A stretch of 12,928 nucleotides of DNA from Reyranella sp. (GCA_004296815.1 SCVT01000295.1:1-12928), one strand, 5' to 3'. Shown: positions 1 through 6,230, counted from the first letter of the stretch. The notes: generated from the sequence alone by a model not told the origin. Numbers and translations: made by a program.

Positions 1-13
1 GCTCTTCCGATCT
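1..13 (+). other. Residual Illumina adapter sequence (artefact)
   Basis: The first 13 bases, GCTCTTCCGATCT, are exactly the reverse complement of the universal Illumina adapter core AGATCGGAAGAGC. A 13-base exact match sitting flush with the first base is best explained as untrimmed adapter at a contig end. Genomic sequence probably starts at about position 14. Any claim about what lies upstream of the first gene is therefore unsafe. Confidence 0.93.
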
Positions 14-23
14 GAGCTCGTCG

Positions 24-734
24 ATGGACTATGTCGTCGTCATCAGCGCCGTCGTGCTCGGCCTTTCTGTGCTGGCCACGGCCGCCAAGTTCCTCGACTG
101 GTTCCTCCATTCCGATCCAAAGACGATGGTGCGCACCATCCGCTGGATGCTGTTGCTGCTGGTGATCGCGGGCATTCCGCTGCTGGTCATGATGCTCCTG
201 CGCGAGCAATGGGCGGGCGCGATGCTGCTGGGTTCGGCGATGCTGGTCGTGCCGACCCTTCTCAAGTGGCGCGCCGTGCTGGCGCCGCTCCGCACCGCAT
301 TCGATCTCTTCAGGCGCAGGCCGCAGCCGTTCGAGATGCCGCCGGTATGGCAAGAGCCCGCCTCGCCGCCCAACTCGCCCATAGACCCGCGCGCACTGCA
401 GCATGCCGCCGCGCTTCTCGAAGCCTATGTACGTCACGCCACGCCGATTGCTTCATCGCAACGGCAGATAGGTGCGCCGGCTGGTGACGATGACGGTATG
501 TCGGTCAAGGAGGCGCTCGACGTGCTCGGCCTGCCGGACGGCGCCGATCTCGCAGCCGTCCACGCCGCCCATCGCCGCCTGATGCGCGGCGCCGATCCCG
601 ACGCGGGCGGCTCGCCTTACCTCGCGGCCAAGATCGACGAAGCCCGCGACGTGCTGGTAAGCGTGCTGCGCCGCCCGGCCGGGCCGGTCGCGGTCGAAGG
701 GCCGGCACTTTCCAAGCGGGACCGGCTGCGCTAG
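24..734 (+). CDS. Membrane-anchored J-domain-like protein with degenerate HPD motif (5' end uncertain)
   Basis: The product is 236 residues from the ATG at 24. Three hydrophobic segments lie at about residues 3-24, 41-60 and 64-82, followed by a proline-rich linker and a C-terminal J-like domain at about 159-215. The pattern Leu-Met-Arg...Asp-Pro-Asp-x-Gly-Gly-Ser...Leu-Ala-Ala-Lys-Ile-Asp-Glu-Ala matches the short C-terminal J domains of alphaproteobacterial membrane proteins related to Tim14/Pam18 and DjlA, which act as DnaK co-chaperones at the membrane. The normal His-Pro-Asp tripeptide reads Asp-Pro-Asp here. HPD histidine is needed to stimulate DnaK ATPase, so co-chaperone activity is doubtful. 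The frame stays open upstream through the adapter, so the true start may be missing; no convincing ribosome binding site precedes 24. The HIT gene follows after 32 bases, suggesting an operon. Confidence 0.8.
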   Translation: MDYVVVISAVVLGLSVLATAAKFLDWFLHSDPKTMVRTIRWMLLLLVIAGIPLLVMMLLREQWAGAMLLGSAMLVVPTLLKWRAVLAPLRTAFDLFRRRPQPFEMPPVWQEPASPPNSPIDPRALQHAAALLEAYVRHATPIASSQRQIGAPAGDDDGMSVKEALDVLGLPDGADLAAVHAAHRRLMRGADPDAGGSPYLAAKIDEARDVLVSVLRRPAGPVAVEGPALSKRDRLR

Positions 735-755
735 CCAAGACGCGCTCGCGTCCTC

Positions 756-760
756 CGGAG
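756..760 (+). promoter_or_regulatory. Ribosome binding site for the HIT gene
   Basis: CGGAG lies 6 bases before the ATG at 767. It supports that start and shows the HIT gene has its own translation initiation signal after the J-domain gene. Confidence 0.6.
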
Positions 761-766
761 TCCGTC

Positions 767-1153
767 ATGTCAGCCTACGATCGCAACAACGTCTTCGCGC
801 GCATCCTGCGCGGCGAGCTGCCGTGCAAGAAGGTCTACGAGGACGAGTTCGCGCTCGCCTTCCACGACATCAACCCGCTGGCGCCAGTCCATGTGCTGGT
901 GATCCCGAAGGGCGAGTATGTGAGCCAGGCAGACTTCGGGGCGTCGGCGCCGGCCGAGATGGTCGCGGGCTTCTGGCGCGCCGTGTCGAAGGTCGCGCAC
1001 GATCTCGGCCTCGACCCGGCAGGCTATCGCATCGTCGCCAACCACGGCCCGAACGGGGGCCAGCTCGTGTTCCATTTCCACGTCCACATCTTCGGCGGAC
1101 GCACGATGAGCCACAGCATGGGCAACATGCCCAAGCCAGGCGGCGCCGATTGA
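767..1153 (+). CDS. HIT (histidine triad) family nucleotide hydrolase
   Basis: This 128-residue protein has the length and layout of bacterial HinT/HIT proteins, cytosolic hydrolases of nucleoside phosphoramidates and similar nucleotide conjugates. The N-terminal part (residues 8-50) has the usual pattern: Phe-x-x-Ile-Leu-x-Gly-Glu, then Val-Tyr-Glu-Asp, then His-Asp-Ile-Asn-Pro-x-Ala-Pro and Val-Leu-Val-Ile-Pro-Lys. The C-terminal triad is His103-Phe-His105-Val-His107 followed by Ile-Phe-Gly-Gly-Arg. By homology to HINT1, His105 is the nucleophile. Asn92 and the Gly-Gln region at 98-99 also fit. The gene lies 32 bases after the J-domain gene, and its stop overlaps the TTG start of the next gene by 4 bases (TTGA). 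Exact substrate and physiological role cannot be read from sequence. Confidence 0.93.
   Translation: MSAYDRNNVFARILRGELPCKKVYEDEFALAFHDINPLAPVHVLVIPKGEYVSQADFGASAPAEMVAGFWRAVSKVAHDLGLDPAGYRIVANHGPNGGQLVFHFHVHIFGGRTMSHSMGNMPKPGGAD
1138..1143 (+). promoter_or_regulatory. Ribosome binding site deciding a TTG start
   Basis: AGGCGG ends 6 bases before TTG at 1150. Together with the signal peptide coded directly from that TTG, it argues that the hydrolase starts there and not at any codon farther upstream in the open frame, which would lie inside the HIT gene. Confidence 0.5.
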
Positions 1154-2178
1154 TCGGACGACGCACGCTGCTGGCGATCGGCGCGTTGGCACCGTCCGTC
1201 GCGCATGCCCAGAAGTGGCCGCCACAGAGCAACTGGTACGCCAAGGGCCGGACCAAACACCGCGACGTCCGGTTCGAGGGGCGCGGCGGCGTCACGCTCG
1301 CCGGCACGCTGATGTTGCCGCTCTACAGCGAGATCCAGGCCGTGCCGGGAATCGTGCTGGTCGCGGGCAGTGGCCCGACCGACCGCAACGGCAACAATCC
1401 GCTGGCGCCGGCGCGCATCGATCTTCTGAAAGAGATCGCCGAGCTGCTGGCGCGGAACGGTATCGCCTCGCTGCGCTACGACAAGCGCGGCATCGGGCAA
1501 TCGACGCCCGCGCGAGGCTCGCTCGAGGAACAGGAAGCGTTCTTCGCCTGGGACAATTTCACGGGCGACGTCGAGGCCGCACACACCGAGCTGCTGCGCC
1601 ACGGCGAGATCAAGCGCCATGCCACGGCACTGCTGGGCCATAGCGAGGGCGGGTTGCTGGTGCTCGACGCCGCGCGTTCGCTTGGCAAGCGAATCCACAC
1701 GCTGGTGCTGGCGGCCACGCCGGGACGTCGGCTTGCCGACATCCTGCGCGCGCAGGTGGCGCGCGACGCGCCGACGTTGGTTCCGGCCGTCGACCGCGTC
1801 GTCGACACGATCCTTTCGACCGGTCGCGTGCCAGCTGATCTTCCGCGCGAGCTGTCGGTGCTCTTTCCGCGCCACGCCGGCCCCTTCCTGAAGAGCCTGT
1901 TCTCCTTCGAGCCGGCACCGGTCCTTGCAGCGCTCCCGACGGGCTGCCTGGTCGTGCAGGGCAGCGCCGACCGCCAGGTCGTGCCCATGGAAGACGTGCA
2001 GCCGCTGATCGACGCGCTCCGGACGCGCGGCGCATCGGGCGAGGCCGCCGTGCTCGCGCCGGTCAGCCACAACCTCAAGAACGTCACGAGCCCGACCGAC
2101 CCTGGCTTCGGCGGACCGCTCTCGCCCGCCGTCGCCGATGTGCTGCTGAAATGGCTGGTGCCGGCGCTGGGCGCTTGA
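1150..2178 (+). CDS. Secreted alpha/beta hydrolase (serine hydrolase/esterase-like)
   Basis: The product is 342 residues from TTG at 1150. The first 20 residues form a signal peptide: Arg-Arg near the start, a hydrophobic run, then Ala-His-Ala before Gln21, so the mature enzyme should be periplasmic or exported. The fold is alpha/beta hydrolase. A glycine-rich oxyanion strand and loop lies at about 67-80 (Val-Ala-Gly-Ser-Gly-Pro-Thr-Asp-Arg-Asn-Gly). The nucleophile elbow Gly-His-Ser-Glu-Gly puts Ser165 as nucleophile. Asp274 (Gly-Ser-Ala-Asp) and His307 (Val-Ser-His-Asn) complete a plausible triad. Asp-Lys-Arg-Gly-Ile-Gly at 111-116 is typical of the S9/S33-like and dienelactone-hydrolase-like group. 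The frame is open to 823, but that part is a shadow of the HIT gene. The start overlaps the HIT stop by 4 bases, implying translational coupling. Substrate is unknown. Confidence 0.87.
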   Translation: MIGRRTLLAIGALAPSVAHAQKWPPQSNWYAKGRTKHRDVRFEGRGGVTLAGTLMLPLYSEIQAVPGIVLVAGSGPTDRNGNNPLAPARIDLLKEIAELLARNGIASLRYDKRGIGQSTPARGSLEEQEAFFAWDNFTGDVEAAHTELLRHGEIKRHATALLGHSEGGLLVLDAARSLGKRIHTLVLAATPGRRLADILRAQVARDAPTLVPAVDRVVDTILSTGRVPADLPRELSVLFPRHAGPFLKSLFSFEPAPVLAALPTGCLVVQGSADRQVVPMEDVQPLIDALRTRGASGEAAVLAPVSHNLKNVTSPTDPGFGGPLSPAVADVLLKWLVPALGA

Positions 2179-2202
2179 TCGGTCGCTGCGACGGGCCGAT
2201 CA
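2176..2202 (+). promoter_or_regulatory. Intercistronic stem-loop at the hydrolase stop codon
   Basis: TGATCGG (2176-2182) pairs perfectly with CCGATCA (2196-2202). The 13-base loop contains a smaller possible pairing, GTCG with CGAC. The left arm includes the hydrolase stop codon, and the right arm ends 14 bases before the Shine-Dalgarno of the dioxygenase gene. No T-run follows, so it is not a standard intrinsic terminator. It could stabilise the upstream mRNA, damp read-through or be an operator. This is inference from base pairing only. Confidence 0.35.
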
Positions 2203-2216
2203 TCCTCACAAGGGAT

Positions 2217-2221
2217 GGAGG
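2217..2221 (+). promoter_or_regulatory. Ribosome binding site deciding the dioxygenase start
   Basis: GGAGG is followed by 7 bases and ATG at 2229. It selects this ATG over the in-frame ATG at 2151, which lies inside the hydrolase gene and would add a non-homologous N-terminal extension. Confidence 0.8.
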
Positions 2222-2228
2222 AAACGAC

Positions 2229-3101
2229 ATGGGCGTTACGGTGCGGCCGGTGACGGCGGCGGTCGGCGCGGAAATCTCCGGCATCGATCTCAGGAAGTTC
2301 ACCGAGCAGGAGTTCGACCTCATCGCGCGCACCTGGTCCGAGCACTCGATGATCCTGCTGCGCGGTCAGCAGCTCAGCGACGACGACCTGCTGGCCTTCA
2401 GCCGGCGCTTCGGCGAGCTCGACCCGCCGCCCAACCAGGAACGCGGCCGCATCAGTCCGCCCGGCTATCCCGACATCTACGTCGTCTCCAACGTGCTCGA
2501 CGCCAAGGGCGATCCGATCGGCGCGCTGGGTGCCGGCGAGGCGGCCTGGCACACCGACATGAGCTATCTCGACCTGCCGCCCGACGCCTCGATGCTCTAT
2601 TCGCTCGAGCTGCCGCCCGCCGGCGGCAACACCTGGTTCTGCGGCATGCAGGCCGCCTGCGATGCGCTGCCGGCCGAGCTGCGGCGCAAGATCGAGGGCC
2701 GCCGCATCAAGCACGACGGCACCTACAATTCAGGCGGCTATCTCCGGAAGGGCGTGACGCCGACCGACGATCCGTTGGCCGCGCCGGGCGCATGGCATCC
2801 CGCGATCCTGCGCCATCCGGTGAACGGCCGGCAGACTCTCTATCTCGGCCGCCGCCGCAACTCCTATATCGAGGGTTACGATCGTGAGGAGTCCGACGCC
2901 ATCCTGGCCGCCCTCTGGGCGCACGTGATCGAGCCGCGCTTCCTCTACGAGCATGTCTGGAAGCTGGGCGACCTGGTGATGTGGGACAACCGTTCGACCA
3001 TGCATCGCCGCGAGCCGTTCGATAGCGAAGCGCGGCGCATCATGCATCGCACACAGATCAAGGGCTCGCGCCGGCCAGCGGCTTATGGAGCGGCGTTATG
3101 A
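2229..3101 (+). CDS. TauD/TfdA-family Fe(II)/2-oxoglutarate-dependent dioxygenase
   Basis: The product is 290 residues, the usual length for the family. These enzymes hydroxylate a substrate while converting 2-oxoglutarate and O2 to succinate and CO2; known members attack taurine, alkylsulfates or aryloxyacetates. The 2-His-1-carboxylate iron site is visible as His108-Thr-Asp110 and distal His259 in Trp-Asp-Asn-Arg-Ser-Thr-Met-His. Arg270, 11 residues after His259 as in TauD, should bind 2-oxoglutarate. Arg274, in Ile-Met-His-Arg, sits where TauD holds its substrate sulfonate, which suggests an anionic substrate. The N-terminal Gly-Ala-Glu-Ile-Ser-Gly-Ile-Asp at 13-20 is also a family hallmark. 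The start at 2229 has a strong ribosome binding site. The stop overlaps the next start as ATGA, so the two genes are coupled and likely serve one pathway. It should not be called taurine dioxygenase: no sulfonate transport genes are nearby. Confidence 0.93.
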   Translation: MGVTVRPVTAAVGAEISGIDLRKFTEQEFDLIARTWSEHSMILLRGQQLSDDDLLAFSRRFGELDPPPNQERGRISPPGYPDIYVVSNVLDAKGDPIGALGAGEAAWHTDMSYLDLPPDASMLYSLELPPAGGNTWFCGMQAACDALPAELRRKIEGRRIKHDGTYNSGGYLRKGVTPTDDPLAAPGAWHPAILRHPVNGRQTLYLGRRRNSYIEGYDREESDAILAALWAHVIEPRFLYEHVWKLGDLVMWDNRSTMHRREPFDSEARRIMHRTQIKGSRRPAAYGAAL

Positions 3102-4690
3102 GGCGGCAGAAGAAGTTTTATGCCTGGGGCTATGCGGACGAGGACCTGACGCCGGACGAGATCAAGCCCTGGGAAGCCGAGATCGCCCAGCGCTACGGCG
3201 TGAAGAACTTCGACGTGACGCCGCCGCCCAAGGCCGACGAGATCACGCTGCGCAAGCCGCGTGTCGAGGTGCCGTCGGCGCTGCAGGCGATGGTGCGCAC
3301 CGACCATCTGACGCGGCTCGAGCACAGCTACGGCAAGGCGGGCTTCGACGCGACGCGCATGTTCATGCGCTCCGTGCCCAACCCGCCCGACGCCGTGGCC
3401 TTCCCCGAGAACGAGCAGGACATCGTCAAGGTGCTGGACTGGTGCGACCGCATCGGCGCCAAGGCGATCCCCTACGGTGGTGGCTCGTCGGTGGTGAAGG
3501 GCATCGAGCCCGCCGCGGCCTTCGACAAGGTCGTCACGATCTCGACGCGCCACATGGACAAGGTGCTGGAGGTCGATCCGGTCAGCCATGCGGCGCGCAT
3601 CCAGGGCGGCATCTACGGGCCCGCGATCGAGGACGCGCTGCGCGACAGTCCGTTCACGATGCGCCACTACATGCAGGCCTATCGCTGCTCGACGCTCGGC
3701 GGCTGGATCGCCACACGCTCGGGCGGCCACTACGCGACGCTCTACACCCACATCGACGACTTCGTGGAGAGCACGCGCGTGGTCACGCCCGCCGGCACGC
3801 TCGAATCGCGCCGCCTGCCCGGCTCCGGCGCCGGCCCCTCGCCCGACCGGATGTTCATCGGCTCCGAGGGCATCCTGGGCATCATCACCGAGGCCTGGGT
3901 GCGGCTGCGCAAGAAGCCGACCTTCCGCTCATCGGCCTCGGTGCGCTTCAAGGATTTCCATGCCGGCGCCGACGCGGTGCGCGACATCACGCAGGCCGGG
4001 CTCTATCCCGCCAACTGCCGTCTGCTCGAGGCGCGCGAGGCGCTGCCCGGCATCCCGTGGAGCAACGAGGAAGCCGTGCTGGTGCTCGCCTTCGAATCCG
4101 CCGACCATCCGCTCGACGCCTGGATGAAGCGCGCGCTCGAGATCTGTGCCGAGCATGGCGGCGTGCCCGATGCCTCGGGCGGCGACGACGAGAACGCGCA
4201 CCGCTCAGGCGCGGCCGGCGCCTGGCGCAACCGCTTCATCCGCGCCCCGCACTACAGCGAGCATGCCGTGGCGCGCGGCATCCTCTCCTCGACCTTCGAG
4301 ACCTCGATGACCTGGGAGCGCTACCGTGACTTCCACGCCAAGATCTCGAAGCTGACGAAGGAAACGATCAAGCGCGTCACGGGCCGCGAGGGCACCGTTA
4401 CTTGCCGGTTCACCCACGTTTATCCTGACGGTCCCTGCCTCTACTTCACGTTCGGTGGCCTGCTCGACAAGAGAAAGCAGCTCGAGCAGTTCATGGATGT
4501 GCTCTCGACCTGCACGGCGGCGACCGTGGAACATGGCGGCACGACCACGCACCATCACGCGGTCGGCCGCTTCCATCGCCCGTTCTACGACAAGCAACGG
4601 CCGGAACTGTTCGCCAAGGCGCTGCGCGGTGCCAAGCGCGAGCTCGATCCCAAGGGCATGATGAACCCGGGCGTGCTGATCGACCCCTGA
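3098..4690 (+). CDS. FAD-binding oxidoreductase of the AGPS (alkyldihydroxyacetonephosphate synthase) type
   Basis: The product is 530 residues. Its family covers VAO-type flavoproteins such as glycolate/lactate/2-hydroxyacid dehydrogenases and AGPS, which exchanges the acyl group of acyl-DHAP for an alkyl chain. The N-terminus Trp-Gly-Tyr (10-12) recalls AGPS. The FAD_binding_4 domain runs from about 95 to 275 and shows Tyr-Gly-Gly-Gly-Ser-Ser-Val (126-132), Ser-Thr-Leu-Gly-Gly-Trp-Ile-Ala-Thr-Arg-Ser-Gly-Gly (198-210) and Gly-Ser-Glu-Gly-Ile-Leu-Gly (255-261). The C-terminal oxidase domain keeps Cys-Leu-Tyr-Phe-Thr-Phe (447-452), whose Tyr449 matches the AGPS catalytic tyrosine by motif, and His485-His486-His487, the AGPS triple histidine. 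The start overlaps the dioxygenase stop (ATGA) with GGAG 7 bases upstream. AGPS-like chemistry is possible, but an alcohol or hydroxyacid dehydrogenase acting after the dioxygenase is an equally good reading. Confidence 0.9.
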   Translation: MRRQKKFYAWGYADEDLTPDEIKPWEAEIAQRYGVKNFDVTPPPKADEITLRKPRVEVPSALQAMVRTDHLTRLEHSYGKAGFDATRMFMRSVPNPPDAVAFPENEQDIVKVLDWCDRIGAKAIPYGGGSSVVKGIEPAAAFDKVVTISTRHMDKVLEVDPVSHAARIQGGIYGPAIEDALRDSPFTMRHYMQAYRCSTLGGWIATRSGGHYATLYTHIDDFVESTRVVTPAGTLESRRLPGSGAGPSPDRMFIGSEGILGIITEAWVRLRKKPTFRSSASVRFKDFHAGADAVRDITQAGLYPANCRLLEAREALPGIPWSNEEAVLVLAFESADHPLDAWMKRALEICAEHGGVPDASGGDDENAHRSGAAGAWRNRFIRAPHYSEHAVARGILSSTFETSMTWERYRDFHAKISKLTKETIKRVTGREGTVTCRFTHVYPDGPCLYFTFGGLLDKRKQLEQFMDVLSTCTAATVEHGGTTTHHHAVGRFHRPFYDKQRPELFAKALRGAKRELDPKGMMNPGVLIDP

Positions 4691-4798
4691 TCCTCCCAGA
4701 AAAGGTCAGGCGCACCGGCTCGACTTGCCGGCCCTCGGTGCGGACACTGCCACTCGAGCATGTCCCACGGCCGACCCACGACGGCCCATGCTGCTTCC

Positions 4799-4836
4799 GG
4801 CCCGCTCCGTCCACACCCGGAGCGGGCCTTTGCCTT
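4799..4836 (+). terminator. Rho-independent-type terminator after the dioxygenase/flavoprotein genes
   Basis: GGCCCGCTCCG (4799-4809) and CGGAGCGGGCC (4818-4828) form a perfect 11-bp GC-rich stem with an 8-base loop, followed on the + strand by TTTGCCTTT. It lies 108 bases after the flavoprotein stop and just before the end of the convergent gene at 4850. The T-tract is interrupted. The - strand side lacks a T-rich tail, so it most likely terminates + strand transcripts. The 108 bases between 4691 and 4798 hold no gene that I can see. Confidence 0.65.
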
Positions 4837-4849
4837 TCGCGACAGCCGC

Positions 4850-5329
4850 TCAGTGCGTCGGCTTAAAGAGGAAGAACATGACGAGGACGTGCCGAACGAG
4901 CAGGAGCGCACCGATGCCCACGAACACCAATCCGGCTGCGACCAGGAAGTCGTCGACTTCGCCGGTATAGATGATGGTGTTGGGGATCTTGATCATCTCG
5001 ATGCAGATCTCAGCCATAAGGCCGAGCACGAGCTGGCCGACGCCGTAGTTGTGGCAGGTATGGTCGAGAGCGCTCTCCCAGGCCTCGTCGGGTCCGCCCC
5101 GCAATCCGAAGATCTCGCGCAGGGTGGCTCTTTCCTCGAGCACGACGCCCCAGCCGATCATGATGATGCCGATACCCGTCACGATCTCCATCGGCTCGCG
5201 GAGGTCCGGCACCTTCCAGAGATCCCTTGAAACCTCGAGAAGGGTGATGCCCATCGGAAACACGATGACGAGCGATATAGCGCCGATCACATAGCGTGAG
5301 ACCAACATTCGCGTCAGCAAGCGAACCAT
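4850..5329 (-). CDS. Small four-helix membrane protein of unknown function
   Basis: I do not recognise this family. From the ATG at 5329 the product is 159 residues with hydrophobic segments at about 13-31, 48-65, 96-112 and 126-155. A polar loop rich in Glu, Arg and Asp lies at 66-90, and the protein ends Phe-Lys-Pro-Thr-His. The loop between helices 2 and 3 contains a conserved-looking His-Thr-Cys-His (90-93), which could be a metal or haem ligand set; this is speculation. The frame stays open upstream to 5770, but that extension is Gln- and Arg-rich, antisense to the DUF4239 gene, and lacks a start signal. GGGAG lies 5 bases before the chosen start. The gene is divergent from the DUF4239 gene 114 bases away, so shared control is possible. 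Confidence 0.78.
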   Translation of the reverse strand: MVRLLTRMLVSRYVIGAISLVIVFPMGITLLEVSRDLWKVPDLREPMEIVTGIGIIMIGWGVVLEERATLREIFGLRGGPDEAWESALDHTCHNYGVGQLVLGLMAEICIEMIKIPNTIIYTGEVDDFLVAAGLVFVGIGALLLVRHVLVMFFLFKPTH

Positions 5330-5443
5330 CACCACTCCCGTCGTCGCCGGCTGGACACATTGCCGGCGAGCCGCAGCTTGTAGCATGATCCGCGGCCGCT
5401 GAACGCCGCCGCCCGTTGCCTCCAGGAAAAATCGCCCCGCATC
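5330..5443. promoter_or_regulatory. Divergent intergenic region between two membrane-protein genes
   Basis: These 114 bases must hold the promoters of both flanking genes unless transcripts start farther away. The best + strand candidate I see is TTGCCG (5360-5365) with TAGCAT (5381-5386), spaced 15 bases, which is weak. A GGGAG ribosome binding site serves the - strand gene. On the + strand, AGGA at 5424-5427 is 16 bases from the ATG at 5444, unusually far. Promoter assignment here is tentative. Confidence 0.35.
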
Positions 5444-6226
5444 ATGATCGACTGGCTGTACTCCCTGCCCGACGCGGTCGTCCTCGTCATCGGCGCGTCG
5501 GCAATGGCGGCCGCCATCCTGATCATGCCCTTCCTCGTCCACCGGCTGCCGCGGCTGCGGCCGGGCAACGAGAACACCGACTTCGTCCTGCGCATGCAGG
5601 CCACACTGTTCACCATGATCAGCCTGGTGCTGGCCTTCTCGCTGATCGAAACGGAGAGCAATTTCCGCAAGGTCGATGCACTGATCTCCACCGAGGCCTC
5701 GCAGATCAACCGCCTCGACCGACTGCTGACGCGCTACGACGATCCGGCCGCCGCGGCCATCCGCGGCCATCTTCTGGCCTATGCCACCTCGATCGTACAG
5801 GACGAGTGGCCAACCATGCTGCGCGGTGTCGTCAGCGACAAGACGCGTCAGGCCTTCGTCCCGATCTCGCGCGGCGTGCTCGCCATGGAGCCCAAGGCGG
5901 GGCGCCAGACAACCATCTACGGCGAGATCCTCCGTTCCTTCGACGCGATCGCCGAGTCGCGCGATGCCAGGCTCAACATCGTCCAGGTGTCGCTGCCGCC
6001 GATCTACTGGCAGGTCGTGCTCTTCGCCGTCCTCATGCTGCTGTTCATCAGCAGCACGATGGAACGCTCGGCGTTCCGATCCTACGTGCTGGCGGCACAG
6101 ATGGCTGTTCTGGGCGCGTTCATCGGCTTCGTCTTCATCATGGACCAGCCGTTCAAGGGCGAGTCCGCCGTCGACCCCCAGCCGATCGTCCAGACGATCG
6201 CCTTGATGAAGGCGCGAAGCAGCTGA
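5444..6226 (+). CDS. DUF4239 (bestrophin-like domain) integral membrane protein
   Basis: The 260-residue product has two N-terminal membrane helices (about 10-32 and 50-68), a soluble helical central part (70-185) and two C-terminal helices (about 186-204 and 214-234). It ends with Met-Asp-Gln-Pro-Phe-Lys-Gly-Glu (233-240) followed by a Val-Asp-Pro-Gln-Pro stretch. This 2+2 helix layout and the Asp-x-Pro-Phe-x-Gly motif after the last helix are characteristic of DUF4239 proteins, distantly bestrophin-like, with no established function; ion conduction has been suggested only by resemblance. It sits divergent to the small membrane protein. Its stop is 4 bases from the stop of the convergent comM/yifB gene, and no hairpin separates them, so transcripts probably overlap. 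Confidence 0.85.
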   Translation: MIDWLYSLPDAVVLVIGASAMAAAILIMPFLVHRLPRLRPGNENTDFVLRMQATLFTMISLVLAFSLIETESNFRKVDALISTEASQINRLDRLLTRYDDPAAAAIRGHLLAYATSIVQDEWPTMLRGVVSDKTRQAFVPISRGVLAMEPKAGRQTTIYGEILRSFDAIAESRDARLNIVQVSLPPIYWQVVLFAVLMLLFISSTMERSAFRSYVLAAQMAVLGAFIGFVFIMDQPFKGESAVDPQPIVQTIALMKARSS

Positions 6227-6230
6227 ACCC

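Noticed and set aside
2151..2228. Upstream ATG for the dioxygenase
   Set aside because: It lies inside the hydrolase gene, adds 26 residues outside the family N-terminus, and lacks the GGAGG that precedes the ATG at 2229.
1024..2714. Long - strand open frames opposite the alpha/beta hydrolase and dioxygenase
   Set aside because: They are antisense to genes with full catalytic motifs, have no recognisable domains or start signals, and are rich in Arg and Gln as shadow frames are in high-GC DNA.
3085..4329. 414-codon + strand frame overlapping the flavoprotein gene
   Set aside because: It is the out-of-frame reading of the flavoprotein gene, with an Arg/Ala/His-rich low-complexity product and no family resemblance.
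4712..4741. GCACCG/CGGTGC inverted repeat after the flavoprotein stop
   Set aside because: A 6-bp stem with a long loop and competing internal pairing; the perfect 11-bp hairpin at 4799-4828 explains termination better.
5330..5770. N-terminal extension of the small - strand membrane protein
   Set aside because: The extension is antisense to the DUF4239 gene, Gln/Arg/Asp-rich and without a ribosome binding site. The ATG at 5329 with GGGAG upstream begins directly before the first membrane helix.
6227..6230. Possible bidirectional terminator between DUF4239 and comM stops
   Set aside because: Only 4 bases separate the stop codons and no clear hairpin spans them.
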